Origin: Paeniglutamicibacter kerguelensis
Lineage (GTDB): Bacteria > Actinomycetota > Actinomycetes > Actinomycetales > Micrococcaceae
DNA: 64,000 nt
Reading direction: 5' to 3'
Assembly: GCF_017876535.1 (NCBI RefSeq)
Contig: NZ_JAGIOF010000001.1
Coordinates: 558,001 to 622,000 of the forward strand
The notes under the pieces are model-generated. The model searched no databases, was not told the origin of the DNA, and worked only from the letters and a program-made list of their open reading frames with translations. Shown piece after piece: positions 63,046-64,000 of the stretch. The stretch's first letter is position 1. The number at the start of each line of letters is the position of its first letter. The position numbers and the translations under genes were made by a program.

Positions 63046-64000
63046 ATGAAGAAGCACAATCTCCGAGGAGCGGTAGTCGCAGGCGCGGCCGCCGCAGCAC
63101 TGTTGCTGACCTCTTGCGGTTTTGGCGGGGGATCAACCACTGGCAGCGCGGCCAGCGGCTCCTCCGGCGCAGCAGCCGGCGCCGTCACCACCCTGGACAT
63201 GATGGTTCCGAGCTACGGCGACAACACCAAGGCGCTGTGGGAAAAAGTCATCAAGGACTTCGAGGCAGCCAACCAGGACGTCAAGGTCAACCTTGAAATG
63301 CAGTCCTGGGAAAACATTGAAGGCGTGCTGAAGACCAAGATCCAGGGCAACAAGGCTCCGGACATCTACAACGGCGGCGCATTCGCCGAGTTTGCGGCCG
63401 AAGGCCTGCTGGCGCCGGCCACCGACATTGCCTCCGAGGCAACCATCGCCGACTTCCATCCTTCCTTCGCCGAGAACGAGAAGGTCGACGGCACCCAGTA
63501 CGGCCTGCCACTGATCGCCTCGGCCCGCGCGCTGTTCTACAACAAGGCGCTCATGAAGGAAGCCGGCGTCGCGGACGTTCCCAAGACCTGGGACGAGCTC
63601 TACAACGCCGCCAAGGCCGTGGGCGAAAAGACCAAGTCCGCAGGCTACGGAATGCCTTTGGGCAACGAGGAAGCCCAGGGCGAATCGATGATCTGGTTCG
63701 CCGGCAACGGCGGCAACTTCGGCAACGCCACGGCAATCGAGGTCAACACCCCGGTGAATCTCGAGGCCACCGACTTCATGCAGAAGATGATCAAGGACGG
63801 GGTCACCCAGAAGGATCCGGGCGCCACCCAGCGCACCCCGATGCTGAACACCTTCATCCAGGGCAAGATCGGCTTCGCATACGGGTTGCCGCAGACCATT
63901 GGCCAGATCAAGAAGGAAAACCCTTCCCTTGAGTACGGCATCGCACCTGTTGCCACCAAGACCGGCGCCCCGGCAACCCTCGGTGTTGCCGATCGCCTGA
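63046..64000 (+). CDS. Sugar ABC transporter substrate-binding lipoprotein (partial)
   Basis: The first 318 codons of a family 1 extracellular binding protein, running off the right edge. The signal peptide ends LLLTSC with the lipid Cys at residue 24, followed by a Gly/Ser linker. The core includes VKVNLEMQSWENIEGVLKTKIQGNKAPDIYNG and ALFYNKALMKEAG, typical of MalE-like proteins. The upstream aldolase/kinase operon suggests GalNAc, galactosamine or a related oligosaccharide as ligand. GAGGATCA precedes ATG 63046. Confidence 0.92.
   Translation, partial: MKKHNLRGAVVAGAAAAALLLTSCGFGGGSTTGSAASGSSGAAAGAVTTLDMMVPSYGDNTKALWEKVIKDFEAANQDVKVNLEMQSWENIEGVLKTKIQGNKAPDIYNGGAFAEFAAEGLLAPATDIASEATIADFHPSFAENEKVDGTQYGLPLIASARALFYNKALMKEAGVADVPKTWDELYNAAKAVGEKTKSAGYGMPLGNEEAQGESMIWFAGNGGNFGNATAIEVNTPVNLEATDFMQKMIKDGVTQKDPGATQRTPMLNTFIQGKIGFAYGLPQTIGQIKKENPSLEYGIAPVATKTGAPATLGVADRL

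Overview
The window is high-GC, densely coded DNA from an actinobacterium, most likely a soil member of the Micrococcaceae (Arthrobacter, Paeniglutamicibacter or a relative). This rests on codon and GC style, a gatCAB operon, a DUF222/HNH protein, a mycothiol-type DinB protein, a histidine ammonia-lyase with a C-S-G prosthetic-group triad, and many ROK-regulated sugar transporters. The taxonomic call is inference. I saw no rRNA, tRNA, CRISPR array or intact prophage.

Layout. 1-5374: an amino-sugar or oligosaccharide ABC operon (binding protein, two permeases, partial GH3 glycosidase) on the minus strand, with an upstream ROK repressor and two related palindromes. 5575-10525: a GNAT acetyltransferase, a maltokinase-N-terminal-like protein and gatC-gatA-gatB. 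9858-12401: a DUF222/HNH protein whose reading frame runs antisense into gatB. 12486-14213: a probable leaderless helix-turn-helix regulator, a VOC protein and an APH-type kinase in overlapping order. 14498-23126: ROK regulator, a five-gene Dpp/Opp-type transporter and a Gfo/Idh/MocA oxidoreductase. 23163-26582: a LysR regulator divergent from tdh-kbl (threonine to glycine). 26643-29780: a peroxiredoxin-like gene between two copies of a hairpin repeat, then a PadR/DUF1048/drug-type ABC exporter operon. 29931-37762: stress and metal genes (mycothiol DinB, two universal stress proteins, arsRC with a decayed transporter, a ferritin with a His-rich tail, a decayed IS1380-type transposase, TerC).

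37782-44680 is the most unusual block: three same-strand genes encoding an ATP-grasp enzyme with a long repetitive Ala/Thr/Lys/Pro-rich N-terminus, a NylB-like amide hydrolase and an Orn/Lys/Arg-type decarboxylase. 45466-47249 holds a second peroxiredoxin-like gene and decayed remnants of a transposase and a hemopexin-repeat gene.

47250-58207 is a histidine-utilisation region: hutH, two hutD-like genes and two LysE-type exporters (one with a premature stop) on the minus strand, and an IclR regulator, hutU, an M20 amidohydrolase, hutF and hutI on the plus strand. No hutG is present, so the M20 enzyme may do the last step. After tpx, 58929-64000 is a galactosamine/tagatose-type operon (SIS protein, ROK kinase, PfkB kinase, class II aldolase) followed by a partial sugar-binding lipoprotein. 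Function assignments come from motifs and remembered family features; no database search was run.
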